Assembly (NCBI GenBank): GCA_020637335.1
Contig: JACJWC010000001.1
Coordinates: 1 to 64,000 of the forward strand
Direction: 5' to 3'
DNA from: Acidobacteriota bacterium
Lineage (GTDB): Bacteria > Acidobacteriota > Holophagae > Acanthopleuribacterales > Acanthopleuribacteraceae
DNA length: 64,000 nt
A model generated the notes under the pieces. It did no database searches and was not told the DNA's origin. It saw only the letters and a list, made by a program, of their open reading frames with translations. Shown here piece after piece: positions 50,346-59,142 of this stretch (position 1 is its first letter; each line of letters begins with the position of its first letter). Both the position numbers and the translations under genes were made by a program.

Positions 50346-52568
50346 TCAAACTTCTTCCGCCTGGTAGTCATAGGCAGAATAGCCATAGGAGCGACCGTAT
50401 TTGCCATAGCCATACTTGTAGCCGTAATAGCGACGCCCTTTCGAGTAGTCAAAATCGTTGAGGATGGTGCCCAAGGGGCGAATGCTGTTGCTTGCCAGCA
50501 TGTGCATGGACCGGACGTAATCATCGCGAAGCGTCGTTGAGGCCTTGGCCACAAAAATGACCGTATCGGCCAAATGACCCAAAACACAGGCATCCGTCAC
50601 TGCCAGAATCGGCGAGCTATCGATCACGATGTAGTCAAAATCGAGCTTTAACTGACCTACCAATTCGGCCATACGCGGCGCACTCACCAATTCCGCTGGG
50701 TTGGGCGGCAAGGGACCCGACGATAACAAAAAGAGGTTGGGAACCTGAGTTGCCGTCCCCTTGATTCGAACCAAATCCGAGGAAATGAGGTAGTTAACCA
50801 ATCCGATCTTGTTGGGTAAATTAAAGAGTTTGTGCAGTTTAGGTCGACGTAAATCGCAATCGACCAAGAGCACTTTTTTATCCAATTGCGCCAAAGCAAT
50901 GGCTAAATTGGAGCTAGAAATGGTTTTGCCTTCACCGGATACGCTGCTGGTCACCAGGAAAACCTTGTTGACCCCTGTTTTGGACAAGAGAATATTGGTC
51001 CGCAAATGGCGATAGGTTTCCGCAAAAGGAGAGGTCGGTTTGAGGTGCGTGAAAAAAGCTACTTGCTTGCGCATTTCCATAGAGTCCAAACTTTTATCCA
51101 ATTCCAGCGCACGTGGAATAGTTGCGAGGGTCGGCAAGCCACTGAGCTTTTCCAATGTCTCCGAGTTGTGGATTTTTCGATCGGTCACTTCCAGGAGGAA
51201 GATCAGAGCAATGGCAAGCGCCAAACCACCCATTGCGCCAAAAACCGTGTAGCGCTTTAAGGAAGGGGAGATCGGTCCACCGGGCATGGCCGCATCTTCA
51301 ATGATGACCTTATCGGATCGACCCAGGTCCTTCAGGCTCATGGCCAGGTCCATTTCCTCTTTCTTGTACTCCAATACTTCCAATTGGTGTTTCATGACCT
51401 TGAGTTGACTTTGTAAGGTTTCCGCTTCAGATTCTGCAAAAAGTCGGGTTTGCGATTGTTTGCGACGCTCATTTTCAAACGCTTCCTTTGTACGGTCAGC
51501 CTCTTTTTCGGCCGCAGCAATATCCGCCCGCTTCGTGGCCAAAATACTATCTAATTGCCGTTTCCGCTCCGTTTCCAAGCTCTTTTCCTTGGATTCGATT
51601 TGGTTGCGTAACGCCACCATACGCGGCAGACCGGGTTTATACGTTTTTAAGTCGGTTTGGTATTGCGTCTTCAATTGGATGATCTCGCTCATCAAATCCT
51701 TAACCGATTGGGACTGATTAATTTCAGGGTTCTGATCCAACTGGGTGGTCATGGTCCGTTGAAAGGCGTTTTGTGCTTCGACCAAACGGGTTTCTGCCGA
51801 AAGTTTGGCTTCGTTGAGCCGGGTCAAGGTTTCATCATCCATGTTGGATGTTTTCGAAATTGAAACGATTTCCTTGGTTTTGTCATCTTGGGCAACGGCT
51901 TGCACGATTTTGTCAATTTTCTCGCGCAGTTCATCGGCCTTAGTCGTTAAAAAATTATAAGCGACAAAATTTTTCTGGTAGTTGTTATCGATATCGTTGG
52001 CAATATAGGCCTCAGCCCATGCCTGCGCTAGCATTTTTGCTTGGTTTGGATCACCGGACACATATGAAATCTGGACCAGGTTGGTGCCTTTGATTTCGGC
52101 AACGGATACGCCATTGAGCAGGCTACGGGCAAATTTTTGGCGCCGTGCTTCACGACTGTGATCCACAGGTTCTTGGTCAGTCTTGGCCTGCATTGCCAGA
52201 TCTTCAATCTGTTTGCTGTTGTCCTGTTCATTGGTTTGGTTTTGCAAGGCAGCAAATCCCACTTGATCGACAACCCGCTCGGCTACAGCAAGCGAACGAA
52301 TGATTTGGAATTCTGTCTTAAAAAATTCGTCTCGGTAGGGGTTCCAATAAAACTCCTGGCCAAAACCAATGACGTCCCGACCGTTGTGCGACAATTTCAA
52401 CTTGGTCGAGGCCCGGTATTGGGGCGGGGTAATAAACCAAAAGCCCAGCCCAAACAGAATCCCCAGACTGAGAAACACCAGCAGGGTCTTTAAGTGTTTA
52501 TGCAGGAATCCCAGAATCTCAAATAGGTTGAGGTCATGAGATTCTGACGGTTCAAGCGGTTCATGCAC
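50346..52568 (-). CDS. Wzc-type polysaccharide co-polymerase with bacterial tyrosine kinase domain
   Basis: The protein of 740 residues spans the inner membrane twice (about residues 25-47 and 430-455). Between lies a Wzz domain and a long coiled coil (about 180-400, rich in Glu, Lys and Gln). The cytoplasmic BY-kinase has Walker A 'SSVSGEGKTISSSNLAIAL', Walker A' 'KVLLVDCDLRRPKLHKLF' and Walker B 'YIVIDSSPILAV'. The last 33 residues hold eleven tyrosines ('YYGYKYGYGKYGRSYGYSAY'), the autophosphorylation cluster. It controls polymer length and export. I chose GTG 52568 with GGGGAG 8 bases upstream; the open frame extends to 52643. A minus-strand TATAAT lies at 52607-52602. Confidence 0.93.
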   Translation of the reverse strand: MHEPLEPSESHDLNLFEILGFLHKHLKTLLVFLSLGILFGLGFWFITPPQYRASTKLKLSHNGRDVIGFGQEFYWNPYRDEFFKTEFQIIRSLAVAERVVDQVGFAALQNQTNEQDNSKQIEDLAMQAKTDQEPVDHSREARRQKFARSLLNGVSVAEIKGTNLVQISYVSGDPNQAKMLAQAWAEAYIANDIDNNYQKNFVAYNFLTTKADELREKIDKIVQAVAQDDKTKEIVSISKTSNMDDETLTRLNEAKLSAETRLVEAQNAFQRTMTTQLDQNPEINQSQSVKDLMSEIIQLKTQYQTDLKTYKPGLPRMVALRNQIESKEKSLETERKRQLDSILATKRADIAAAEKEADRTKEAFENERRKQSQTRLFAESEAETLQSQLKVMKHQLEVLEYKKEEMDLAMSLKDLGRSDKVIIEDAAMPGGPISPSLKRYTVFGAMGGLALAIALIFLLEVTDRKIHNSETLEKLSGLPTLATIPRALELDKSLDSMEMRKQVAFFTHLKPTSPFAETYRHLRTNILLSKTGVNKVFLVTSSVSGEGKTISSSNLAIALAQLDKKVLLVDCDLRRPKLHKLFNLPNKIGLVNYLISSDLVRIKGTATQVPNLFLLSSGPLPPNPAELVSAPRMAELVGQLKLDFDYIVIDSSPILAVTDACVLGHLADTVIFVAKASTTLRDDYVRSMHMLASNSIRPLGTILNDFDYSKGRRYYGYKYGYGKYGRSYGYSAYDYQAEEV

Positions 52569-52675
52569 TGGCTCAACTCCCCATCCAGAATCAAACTTTA
52601 CATTATAGCGCAACCAACACGGCAGTTGAAATTCAGGCCACACCGCCGATTTTAGGGGGTTCTATTGGCCTCGTG

Positions 52676-52681
52676 TATAAT
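52676..52681 (+). promoter_or_regulatory. Candidate -10 box for the CapD/WbpM-type gene
   Basis: TATAAT sits 59 bases before the ATG at 52741, in the divergent region between two polysaccharide genes. A minus-strand TATAAT at 52602-52607 faces the other way, so the two promoters would lie back to back. Neither has a clear -35 box. Confidence 0.4.
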
Positions 52682-52740
52682 AATGTGGGACCAACGCGGG
52701 TATTGTGATTCCACACCTTCCGACCACTTGACATGGATAT

Positions 52741-54612
52741 ATGGAAATTCTGCTCAATCGATATGTCATCCTAGTCATAGACTTGATGTTTACAGCCTTA
52801 GCTTTGTTTTTGGCTTATTTCGTGCGCTCTGAATTCCATTGGCCCTTTCGAAACGACCACTTTTTTTATTCCAGCTGGCCCTTTTTCATCACCATTCAGC
52901 CGCTGATATTTTATCTGATGGGCACGCATCGCCTGATCATCACCCGTATCACCTTTGAAGACAGCGTTCGCCTCCTTTCGGCGATTGCCTTGGGCACCCT
53001 GCTCCTATTTGTGGTTGTATATTCCGCACACGGATTCAGTTATCCGCGTTCCATCTTTATCCTGTTCCCGCTGATTCTCAGCTCCGAAGTGATTTCGCTG
53101 CGCTACTTTGGTCGCTATTTTTATGAACGCCGCAAACGGGCACGCCGAAGTCTCAAGCCCGCCAGTTCTGTTTTGGATGCCAAGCGCATCCTCATAATTG
53201 GGGCTGGCCATTCCGGCATTCAATTGGTGCGCGCCCTGCTTCACCATCCCAGCTACAAACTCGTCGGCTTTGTCGATGACGATCCCGGTCTGGCCGGAAA
53301 ACAATTGTTTGGGTTGTCCATTCTTGGCAAAGTTCATGAGGCAGCCGAAATGGTTGCTCAGTACAAGGTTGATGAAGTTCTTTTTGCTATTCCGAGTGCC
53401 GATGGTTCTTTCGTACGTCAAACCCTCAAGGATTTGCGTCCCCTGAAAGTACCCGTGCGGATCCTTCCGCGCATGTTGGATTCCTTGGATATCAAAAATC
53501 CAACCACCCAGTTGCGCTCCGTTAAATTGGAGGACTTGCTGCGCCGTTCACCCGTTGACCTTGACTTAACCCAAATCAAATCCCTATTGGCGGGGAAACG
53601 GATTTTGATCACGGGCGCTGCCGGATCAATTGGCAGTGAAGTTTGCCGCCAAATCCTTCATTTTCACCCGGAAAAATTAGTTTTGGTCGATATGGCCGAA
53701 TCGCCCCTGTACGAAATTGACCGCGAACTATCCGAGTATGGCACCGAAACCCAAATACATGCATGCCTGGCCGATATCACGCACCAAGCCAATCTTCAGC
53801 ATCTTTTTGAAGTTCATCAGCCCGAAGTGGTTTTCCACGCAGCGGCTTATAAACATGTACCCATGTTAGAACACCATCCCTTTATTGGGATTTTGAATAA
53901 CCTGGCCGGTGGGAAAAATGTTGCCGACTTAGCCTGCCAATACAAATGCGAAAAAGTTGTCCTCATCTCCACCGATAAAGCAGTCAACCCAACCAACCTC
54001 ATGGGCATGACCAAACGCGCACTGGAACACTATTTCCGCTTCAAGGGTCAGGATAGTTCCACCCATTTCAGTATCGTGCGGTTTGGCAATGTTTTGGGCT
54101 CTCAGGGTTCGCTGATCCCGACCTTCGAGCGGCAACTGCGCAAGGGTGGTCCCCTAACGGTTACCCATCCCGAAATCACACGTTTTTTCATGACCATCCC
54201 AGAAGCAACCCAACTCGTTCTTCAAGCGGGCGCTATGGGCCAAGGCGGCGAAATTTTTGTCCTTGACATGGGCGAATCTGTGCGAATTTACGACCTTGCA
54301 CGAGACTTCATCGAATTGAGTGGTTTTGAGGTCGATAACGATATTGCCATCCAAATTACCGGTTTAAGACCCGGCGAAAAGCTGTTTGAGGAACTCTTTG
54401 CGCAAGGTGAAAAGGAAGTCTCCACCCAGCACCCCAAAATTCGCCGCGCGTTAGGCGATCAATTACCGACCCAAATTGAGTTTTTGTTCAGCCAAACCAT
54501 TCAATTGGCGCTGCAAACGGACCGACACGCCTTTCAAAAACTCATCGAAATGGTGCCGGAAGCAACCTGGTCACCCAATCAAGACGTGATGTCTCTCGCT
54601 CAACAAGCTTAA
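52741..54612 (+). CDS. Membrane nucleoside-diphosphate-sugar 4,6-dehydratase (CapD/WbpM-type)
   Basis: The 623-residue protein has four N-terminal membrane helices (about residues 7-115), a CoA-binding-like Rossmann domain ('RILIIGAGHSGIQLVRALL') and the catalytic SDR domain. In the latter, 'RILITGAAGSIGSEVCRQIL' binds NAD and 'HAAAYKHVPMLEHHP' is the family hallmark. 'NPTNLMGMTKRALE' has Met at the place of the usual catalytic Tyr, as in WbpM-type enzymes. It should convert UDP-GlcNAc to the 4-keto-6-deoxy sugar for glycan synthesis. The gene is divergent from the Wzc-type gene, and a TATAAT lies at 52676-52681. Confidence 0.93.
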   Translation: MEILLNRYVILVIDLMFTALALFLAYFVRSEFHWPFRNDHFFYSSWPFFITIQPLIFYLMGTHRLIITRITFEDSVRLLSAIALGTLLLFVVVYSAHGFSYPRSIFILFPLILSSEVISLRYFGRYFYERRKRARRSLKPASSVLDAKRILIIGAGHSGIQLVRALLHHPSYKLVGFVDDDPGLAGKQLFGLSILGKVHEAAEMVAQYKVDEVLFAIPSADGSFVRQTLKDLRPLKVPVRILPRMLDSLDIKNPTTQLRSVKLEDLLRRSPVDLDLTQIKSLLAGKRILITGAAGSIGSEVCRQILHFHPEKLVLVDMAESPLYEIDRELSEYGTETQIHACLADITHQANLQHLFEVHQPEVVFHAAAYKHVPMLEHHPFIGILNNLAGGKNVADLACQYKCEKVVLISTDKAVNPTNLMGMTKRALEHYFRFKGQDSSTHFSIVRFGNVLGSQGSLIPTFERQLRKGGPLTVTHPEITRFFMTIPEATQLVLQAGAMGQGGEIFVLDMGESVRIYDLARDFIELSGFEVDNDIAIQITGLRPGEKLFEELFAQGEKEVSTQHPKIRRALGDQLPTQIEFLFSQTIQLALQTDRHAFQKLIEMVPEATWSPNQDVMSLAQQA

Positions 54613-54701
54613 GGCGCATTCCAACAAAGCAAATTCAGATTTTATAAAGACTGGACAGCTTGGAACTTTTTTGATTTTATAAGGGTGCTTGTTTTTTTGT
54701 T

Positions 54702-54721
54702 CCTGCCGAATTTTAGGCAGG
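54702..54721 (+). promoter_or_regulatory. Hairpin holding the ribosome binding site of the methyltransferase gene
   Basis: CCTGCC (54702-54707) and GGCAGG (54716-54721) form a perfect 6-bp stem with an 8-base loop. The right arm contains the only Shine-Dalgarno-like sequence (CAGG, continuing to GGTAG), 6 bases before the ATG at 54728. The fold would hide the ribosome binding site. The 115-base gap before the gene is AT-rich. Confidence 0.5.
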
Positions 54722-54727
54722 TAGCTC

Positions 54728-57481
54728 ATGGTACCCTCCGTTCCCGCTCGCCTTTTATTGCCCCATCAGCCAGACTGGCACCCGCTTCCCTTAGAACCTT
54801 GGCTAATTGGTAACGTACCGAGTGTACTTCAGGATCAGGTGCTGAAGGCGCATTTACTCAATCAGGCCGGTGGCCCGATTATCGATCTGGTGGTCGCTGA
54901 ACAGTTTCCCAAAGGCTCTTTGGATACCTGTGTTCAGGCCCTAACTGGTTTGGGCCTGCACCATTTTTTGGTTTTAGTCAGCCATACCCGCTCCAATAAC
55001 AGTCATTTGGTGTACTGGTCTCAATTAGAGCCACGACACCAATACCATTTCGAATTGAATTTGAACCAGCCAGCCGAAATTGACCGCTGGTTATCGGCGC
55101 GTATCCAAGCGGGAGAACCCCGTGATTTCCAGGAACTTGTCCATTTTCTGAGAAGCGAAACCTCTCACCAAGCCTTTTATCGCGCGACCCAGGCCCAACT
55201 GAAGGCGGCTGGTTCCATGTCCACACGCCAACACCAATGGCTTTTAGAAATGACATTAGGCCTGGTTTTTCTCCTGTTTGTGCAGAAAAAAGGCTGGCTC
55301 AACTTTGACCCGGGTTATTTGGAAACGAAAATGCTCGCTTGCGCAAAAAAAGGCTACTCCATCCAAACCCAACTCCTGAAACCCCTATTCGCGCGTTTGG
55401 AAGGTAAACCCATTGGTGAACCCCTTTCACTGGGCGCTTTGCCAAACCTTGGCGGTGGCTTGTTTGATTTGCCGTTCAGCCAGATGGCGCTTTTGGAAAA
55501 TCAGTGGTTTTTGGATTGGTACAGCCAATCATCAGATGCCTTCTCCTTTTCCCTGTTTGAGCCACATGCAACGCGAATGGTTCAAGGGATCAACCCAGAA
55601 ATCCTCGGTCACGTTTTTGAAAACCTGATGGACCCCAATGACCGCAAAAAGTATGGGGTCTTTTACACGCCAACACATTTGGTTCAAAAACAGGTTGCGT
55701 ATAGTTTCGAAGCATGGAAACAACGGAATCCCATGGATTTTGAGCAAAAAATTCGCAACGTGCGGATTTTGGATCCAGCCTGTGGCAGTGGAAGTTACCT
55801 GGTAGCAGCTCTCAACTGGATTCTGGAACAGCGACTCACTTTTGAACCGGATCGGGCCCGCTACAACGGCAAATTATTCGAGCTCAAACGCAACATCATC
55901 ACTCAGCAATTATTTGGATTGGATGTGCACCCCTTCGCCGTCCGAATCGCAGAAGTGCGGCTCTGGCTCAACATGATTCAAGATTTGGAGATTGGTCAAC
56001 CTGAATTGGCGCCTGCTTTACCAAGCCTCGTCCATCACTTGCGTTGTGCAGATTTTCTCAATCAACAAAACCCCCCTGATCGCCAGGCTTGGCTCGGATG
56101 GCGCAAGCGGGACAGTCTGGAACGCTTGAAACGCGAATTTTCGGCCTCACCCAACCACCAACGACTCAACCGGTTCCGGCATATCTTGCGCCTTGAACGC
56201 GAATTCCAAATCCATTGCGATGCGTATGCGGGTCAAGCCAATTTAATTGAATATGCCCAAGCCAAGCGGCAAAAAACCTTACCTTTAGGCTTTGATGCAC
56301 CGGCCACAAAACTGAAACGCGACAAAACGGACACCGCTCGATCATTCAACCCGCAAATTGTTTATAGTCAAGTGTTTGAATCAGGTGGATTCGATTTAAT
56401 CCTCGGTAATCCACCCTGGTTGGCCAGCACCCAGATACCCGCATCAAGCAAAAAAATGTTCGCCCAAACCCACAAACGCTTAGGTTTACCCTTTAGTGCG
56501 TCGGCTGATCTGAGCGTGCATTTTTTCCTGACGAGTTTTGCCATGCTGAAAGAAGGCGGGCACCTGAGCATGGTTTTACCCGCGAAATTTGCCAAAGCAA
56601 GCTATGCACGACCTGCCCGCAACTTTTTGGCCCAATCGGCCAAGCTTAATTTTGTCCTCGATTACAGCGATCACCAGGATCTCGTATTTCGTGCTGACAC
56701 CTTTCCCATCGTTTTGGGAGTCGACAAGCTGAAACCCCAACCCTATTCCTCGGTTCAGGTAGAAATCAAAACCGCCAACTGCCAGAAACGGTTTTGCCGC
56801 AGTGTATCCGATATTTTGGGGCCCGAGGTTTGGTCCTGGACGCGATCCACCAGCAGTAATAGGACACTTGGTCATTTGCAATTGGACCTGCGCAGAGGCG
56901 TGGTCACCCATGGCAAGAAATGGTTTACCCAAAACCAAGCGCTAAACAGCAGTTGGTTACCTCTTCTGCGTGGGCGAGACATCAGTCGTTCCAAGCTGGC
57001 GCCCGGCGCCTCCATTTATTGGCCTTTCCTGGAATGGCAACGTCGAGGTGGGCAGATTGATGAGCAGGAGGCGCACTGGTTAAATCAAATCCCCAAGGTG
57101 AAAAAGTGCGGCAGTCAATGGCACCTACCCTATACCTACCGGACTTTTTGTGGCTGGCTTTTGATTTGGAAATATCTGGCGGAACACATGACGGCCGCGC
57201 TTATCCATAACCCGACATTTATTCCCGATCAGACCACCTACTACTGTCGCTTTGATTCACTTAAAGAAGCATGGCCCCTTTTTAGGTACTTGAACCATCC
57301 CGATACCCAAAAGGAATGGTGCGATTTTGCCCAGCCCGGAAAGGATCACCATTTCTTCTATTATGCACATACCGTCCGCAACCTTCCCCTGCGCGAACAC
57401 TGGGATGAAAATGCACAACCGCCCCCAGTAAAGCCCCTATTTTTGCCAGAAGAATGGGACAGCGGGCATGGACGCGCTTGA
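54728..57481 (+). CDS. N6-adenine DNA methyltransferase, Eco57I/type IIG-like
   Basis: The 917-residue protein has an N-terminal region of about 300 residues, a gamma-class N6-adenine methyltransferase core and a C-terminal target-recognition-like region. Motif I is 'ILDPACGSGSYLVAALNWIL' near residue 350, and motif IV is 'FDLILGNPPWLAST' near residue 557. 'YGVFYTPTHLVQKQVAYSFE' precedes motif I as in type IIG enzymes. 'LLRGRDISRSKLAPGASIYW' near residue 755 resembles Eco57I-type specificity domains. I cannot find a PD-(D/E)xK nuclease in the N-terminal part. It overlaps the next unknown gene by 14 bases. A restriction-modification or other defence role is inference. Confidence 0.82.
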   Translation: MVPSVPARLLLPHQPDWHPLPLEPWLIGNVPSVLQDQVLKAHLLNQAGGPIIDLVVAEQFPKGSLDTCVQALTGLGLHHFLVLVSHTRSNNSHLVYWSQLEPRHQYHFELNLNQPAEIDRWLSARIQAGEPRDFQELVHFLRSETSHQAFYRATQAQLKAAGSMSTRQHQWLLEMTLGLVFLLFVQKKGWLNFDPGYLETKMLACAKKGYSIQTQLLKPLFARLEGKPIGEPLSLGALPNLGGGLFDLPFSQMALLENQWFLDWYSQSSDAFSFSLFEPHATRMVQGINPEILGHVFENLMDPNDRKKYGVFYTPTHLVQKQVAYSFEAWKQRNPMDFEQKIRNVRILDPACGSGSYLVAALNWILEQRLTFEPDRARYNGKLFELKRNIITQQLFGLDVHPFAVRIAEVRLWLNMIQDLEIGQPELAPALPSLVHHLRCADFLNQQNPPDRQAWLGWRKRDSLERLKREFSASPNHQRLNRFRHILRLEREFQIHCDAYAGQANLIEYAQAKRQKTLPLGFDAPATKLKRDKTDTARSFNPQIVYSQVFESGGFDLILGNPPWLASTQIPASSKKMFAQTHKRLGLPFSASADLSVHFFLTSFAMLKEGGHLSMVLPAKFAKASYARPARNFLAQSAKLNFVLDYSDHQDLVFRADTFPIVLGVDKLKPQPYSSVQVEIKTANCQKRFCRSVSDILGPEVWSWTRSTSSNRTLGHLQLDLRRGVVTHGKKWFTQNQALNSSWLPLLRGRDISRSKLAPGASIYWPFLEWQRRGGQIDEQEAHWLNQIPKVKKCGSQWHLPYTYRTFCGWLLIWKYLAEHMTAALIHNPTFIPDQTTYYCRFDSLKEAWPLFRYLNHPDTQKEWCDFAQPGKDHHFFYYAHTVRNLPLREHWDENAQPPPVKPLFLPEEWDSGHGRA

Positions 57482-58439
57482 ACCCAGTCTGACAGCTTTT
57501 CGCATGGCCTGGGTGCAATCCGATGGCATGGACTACCGTTGGCTAGGCCCAGGCTTTCAAGCTTGTATGTGTGGAGCCCAACTGGATAGGCGCCTTTCAG
57601 CCTTTCAGCATCTTTCCGGTCGGCCAGTGGTGAGCCGACACTTGCGGTGTTTGCTCAAATTACGTACCTGGAGCAATCAGAAAGTCGTGTTCGTCAATGA
57701 CTTGTTTGAGCCCAAACCACGTGATCTAAGCCAGTTGGTGGTCGCCCATCCCGATATGCCCTTGCTGAACCCAAAAGGTCCCGAATTACCCCTGTGCTGG
57801 CGCCAGGCGGAAAATTCGCAAACCGGCCCCAAAATCCTCCCTTTCCGCATGATTAGCCCGCATCAAATCTTTTGGTCTCAGGCAAAACGAGGATCGGGCT
57901 GTATTTCGCTCCTGCCCAATGGGCAAATCGCGCAACAGCTTGACCTCTTCCGCAAAGAAATGCTTCTACCTGACTTTGGTGAAAACCCTTACGATGCAGC
58001 ACTATCCCAATTAACCCAGCATATTAAAAAGGCGCTGGTTGTCGCCCACAGCAAAGAAAGGCTGACTTGGTTTGCCATGGCGCTGCGCCGCCTGATGGGT
58101 CCAAACCTTGGCTATCCCTGCTATGAATGGCGGCTCGCCGATAAACGGGCATTAATGGCTTGTCCACCTTTTGAAACGTGGATTGAATTGGATAATCGCG
58201 ATCAGGCTTGGCGCAACTATGCACGCGTGCGCGGGGGTCCATACGGTTGGTCATTTCCCGTTGCGCCCTTAGGTCGCGCACGAATTTCGGCAGGTGGCCG
58301 CACATGGGCCTTGCTGCGCTTTACCGGTCACTGGGCACCTGATGTGCCCTGCATTCAAACGGAGGTTGACTTTGGAGACCTGGCCAAAGCCCATTGGTCG
58401 ACTTGGCAAATCCTGCGGCACCCAACTTGGGCAGGATGA
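57468..58439 (+). CDS. Unknown protein paired with the DNA methyltransferase
   Basis: The 323-residue protein is not recognised. It is rich in Trp, Arg and Leu, without membrane helix or signal peptide. It contains 'CMCGAQLDRRL' near residue 35 and a helical middle ('TQHIKKALVVAHSKERLTWF'). 'VNDLFEPKP' near residue 77 has a D-x-x-E-x-K spacing but no wider nuclease context. The ATG lies inside the methyltransferase gene (14-base overlap), so the two are made together. It may be a nuclease, specificity or regulatory partner. Confidence 0.6.
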   Translation: MDALEPSLTAFRMAWVQSDGMDYRWLGPGFQACMCGAQLDRRLSAFQHLSGRPVVSRHLRCLLKLRTWSNQKVVFVNDLFEPKPRDLSQLVVAHPDMPLLNPKGPELPLCWRQAENSQTGPKILPFRMISPHQIFWSQAKRGSGCISLLPNGQIAQQLDLFRKEMLLPDFGENPYDAALSQLTQHIKKALVVAHSKERLTWFAMALRRLMGPNLGYPCYEWRLADKRALMACPPFETWIELDNRDQAWRNYARVRGGPYGWSFPVAPLGRARISAGGRTWALLRFTGHWAPDVPCIQTEVDFGDLAKAHWSTWQILRHPTWAG

Positions 58440-58491
58440 CAGCAGACCTGGGTTAAGCTATGATAGGCGGGCATTTTTTGAGGGAGCAGGT

Positions 58492-59133
58492 ATGGCCAAT
58501 AAAGCACATTCTGAACTGATCGTCCGGGAAGGATGGCCCTTTTTGTTTCCTTTGCTGGTCCTGACCTTGATTAGTTTTGGCCTCCAATTGCATTGGGCCA
58601 TTACCCTGGTGCTCGGTCTGCTGACCCTCTTTGTTCTGAACTTTTTCCGCAACCCGTATCGCCAAATTCCACAGGACCCAAACAGTATCGTTTCGCCCGG
58701 CGATGGGGTGGTTGTCAGCGTTCGCGAAACGGACGAGAATCGTCAGTGCATTTCCATATTCCTCAACGTGTTTAATGTGCATGTCAACCGCTCGCCAATC
58801 GCTGGCACAATCAAACAAATTGACTACCGCAAGGGCAAGTTCCTGGCCGCATCCAAACCCGAGGCATCGGTAGAAAACGAAATGAATAGCCTGACCATCC
58901 AGGATCAGGATTTCGAAATCGAAGTGATTCAGATTGCAGGGCTGATTGCCCGGCGCATTATCTGCTGGAACCAACCGCAGGATACCCTGCAAAAGGGCGA
59001 ACGCTTTGGCTTGATCCGCTTTGGGTCCAGGGTTGATTTATTTATGCCGAAATCGTGTCAAGTTGTGGTTAAGGTTGGCCAAAAGGTCAAGGGGGGCCGC
59101 GATATTTTGGCTCACCGACCCCAAGCCTCATAA
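58492..59133 (+). CDS. psd: Phosphatidylserine decarboxylase, short (Psd-B) type
   Basis: The enzyme makes phosphatidylethanolamine from phosphatidylserine at the inner membrane. The 213-residue protein has two N-terminal membrane helices (about 18-55) and the self-cleavage site 'LIRFGSRVDLFMP', where the Ser would become the pyruvoyl group. 'VSPGDGVVV' and 'FLNVFNVHVNRSPIAG' are family hallmarks. I chose ATG 58492 because GAGGGAGCAGG lies directly upstream; the frame open from 58294 runs through the previous gene. No pssA gene is adjacent. Confidence 0.93.
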   Translation: MANKAHSELIVREGWPFLFPLLVLTLISFGLQLHWAITLVLGLLTLFVLNFFRNPYRQIPQDPNSIVSPGDGVVVSVRETDENRQCISIFLNVFNVHVNRSPIAGTIKQIDYRKGKFLAASKPEASVENEMNSLTIQDQDFEIEVIQIAGLIARRIICWNQPQDTLQKGERFGLIRFGSRVDLFMPKSCQVVVKVGQKVKGGRDILAHRPQAS

Positions 59134-59142
59134 GGAGTCGTA

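Noticed and set aside
58294..58491. N-terminal extension of psd into the preceding gene.
   Set aside because: The extension lies in another frame of the unknown partner gene, while ATG 58492 has a strong Shine-Dalgarno and gives the normal Psd length.
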